From Typhlomys cinereus (Eukaryota > Chordata > Mammalia > Rodentia > Platacanthomyidae): 64,000 nt of DNA. Positions within the stretch are counted from its first letter, which is position 1. The number at the start of each line of letters is the position of its first letter. Below, one piece after another: positions 62,801 through 64,000 of the stretch. The stretch spans positions 8,585,565-8,649,564 of the forward strand of contig JALPQD010000044.1 of assembly GCA_023101885.1 (NCBI GenBank), given 5' to 3'. A program made the position numbers and the translations under genes. Below the pieces are notes generated by a model. That model saw only the letters and a list, made by a program, of their open reading frames with translations, did not search any database and was not told where the DNA came from.

Positions 62801-64000
62801 TAAACCTTGTTGAGGCGTGGTGTCTTTTCTTGTTTCTGCTCCTGTTCTTATTCCAGGGCACTTACTAATGATCCTCAGGCTTCCCTAATACTCCCCTATC
62901 TCTGCTGCTTGTCTCTTGTGCTGAGATGACATGTACATCCTACTTTTTATGGATTCTGGGGATCAGACTCAGGTCATCAGGCTTGAGAGGCAAGGCTTTT
63001 TTTTTTACCTGCTGATCCATTTCATTGGACATTTTAGAACCCTGTTCATTTTGGTGTGTAGAGGTGAACAGTTCTTTGACTTTGTGGATTTGTTTAGCAT
63101 CCTTGTGAGATTATTTTCCTTTTTTTTTTTTTTTCTTTTTCTTTTCTGAGACCAGTCTGGCTAGACTGGCCTCTACTTCCTGGACCCAAGAAACTTCCTG
63201 TTTCAGTCTTATGAAAAGCTGGGGCTATAATGTGTACTGTTTGCCTGTTTTTTTTTTTTTTTTTTTTTTTTTATGAGCATCGCTGTTAAGCTTCTTTGTC
63301 ATAAAAGATGGGTGGTGATTTTTCCTGTATTTGACTTCAGAAGCAGTGCTGGATTACAGTATATGAAACACATCTGTGTCTCTCTTTATCATTATGTAAT
63401 CACAGTAATGACCTGGTACCTTAATTTTCTAAAATCAGAGTGCTGGAAACTTCAGTCTTTGGATACCCAGCTACTTATGGTGAGAAAAAAACTCTTAAGT
63501 CAAGCTATACCAAGAATTTAGTAACCTTAAGACCAATTACTAAGTGAAGAATATGTGCAAAATGAAATTTAACAGGCTCATTTGCTTACTTTCCCTTGAA
63601 AATTTGGTAGTATGCTAGAAATGATAGAAGGAAAGGAAGCTAAGAAGCAGATTGTAGTTATGAGGAAACTTGAGAAAAATTTTTTTAGATGAGAAAGAGG
63701 ACATTGTATTACCCTCCAGTATGTGAATCAGTTCTTCCTAATTTTTTTTTTCCTGTTTCCAAAAGTTTTTTTTTTCATTTGGTCTAAAACTTTTAGGAGG
63801 GGCTCCAGGACGGTTACAAAGCTGCCTAGTGGCTAAAGAGTGTTAGGTAGAGATCCTGAGACAGACTGGCGAAAAGCAGAGCCCATGGAGGACAGCCAGG
63901 AGGAGCCCCTAAGGTCGGATGGCCAGGCCTCCTTAATCATTCTTGAAGGTGAGACGCTCAAAAGAGCTACTCGCCCAGCAAAGGCTGGGGCCCAGTAGCC
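59871..64000 (+). other. Apparent intron or downstream DNA with old SINEs
   Basis: No exon can be supported. Positions 61115-61190 are an inverted ID-like SINE and 61975-62050 a forward one (GGCTGAGTACATAGCTCAC, GAGTTCAATCCCCAG). Positions 62705-62995 are an old inverted tRNA-type SINE. Positions 63140-63240 may be a decayed inverted B1, with T-runs at 63120-63135 and 63249-63272. Positions 63790-64000 are GC-richer and unassigned. Confidence 0.5.

Overview
This is mammalian (rodent) nuclear DNA, about 90% transposable elements, with one promoter-like CpG island near the right end. B1 and ID type SINEs and a rodent-style L1 point to Rodentia. The commonest young SINE is tRNA-derived, with a long GC-rich body and a (CA)n/AATAAA tail. 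It is not the mouse B2, so a non-murine rodent is likely, perhaps a jerboa-type dipodid (inference). No operons, CRISPR arrays or prokaryotic genes are present.

Layout. 1-6.8 kb: a MaLR-like LTR fragment, then an old L1 split by a nearly intact full-length L1 (L1-a, 497-6744, 13-bp target duplication, intact ORF1, three lesions in ORF2). 7-10.3 kb: a MaLR-like LTR element with a perfect 5-bp duplication and a solo LTR. 10.6-17.2 kb: an old L1 carrying a full-length 164-nt U1 snRNA retrocopy, a rearranged L1, a second MaLR-like element and a SINE. 18.7-19.6 kb: an RPS3A retrocopy with a complete 264-codon ORF on the minus strand and a perfect 16-bp duplication. 22.6-29.05 kb: a minus-strand class II endogenous retrovirus with both LTRs, a GGTTCC duplication and a gag start, itself hit by a 3'-end L1. 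32.6-45.0 kb: a deeply nested locus. A MaLR-like element holds a SINE, a solo LTR of its own family, a second SINE, a 5.6-kb L1 (L1-b) and a second class II ERV, which holds a SINE. A roughly 270-bp micro-inversion scrambles its right end. 45-53.5 kb: L1 fragments, a third long L1 (L1-c) interrupted by a SINE and an inverted solo LTR, and an older L1. 53.5-58.5 kb: old L1, SINEs and microsatellites. 58.7-59.9 kb: a CpG island with two CACGTG boxes and a candidate first exon on the plus strand, tentatively TRPM7. 59.9-64 kb: apparent intron with scattered old SINEs.

The host-gene content is therefore one probable promoter/first exon and two processed copies (U1, RPS3A). Both copies have L1-type hallmarks. 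The L1s supply the copying machinery, and the SINEs and MaLR-like elements depend on other elements. The most informative results are the reconstructed insertion order at 32.6-45 kb with its micro-inversion, the retroposed U1, and the uORF-bearing candidate first exon.
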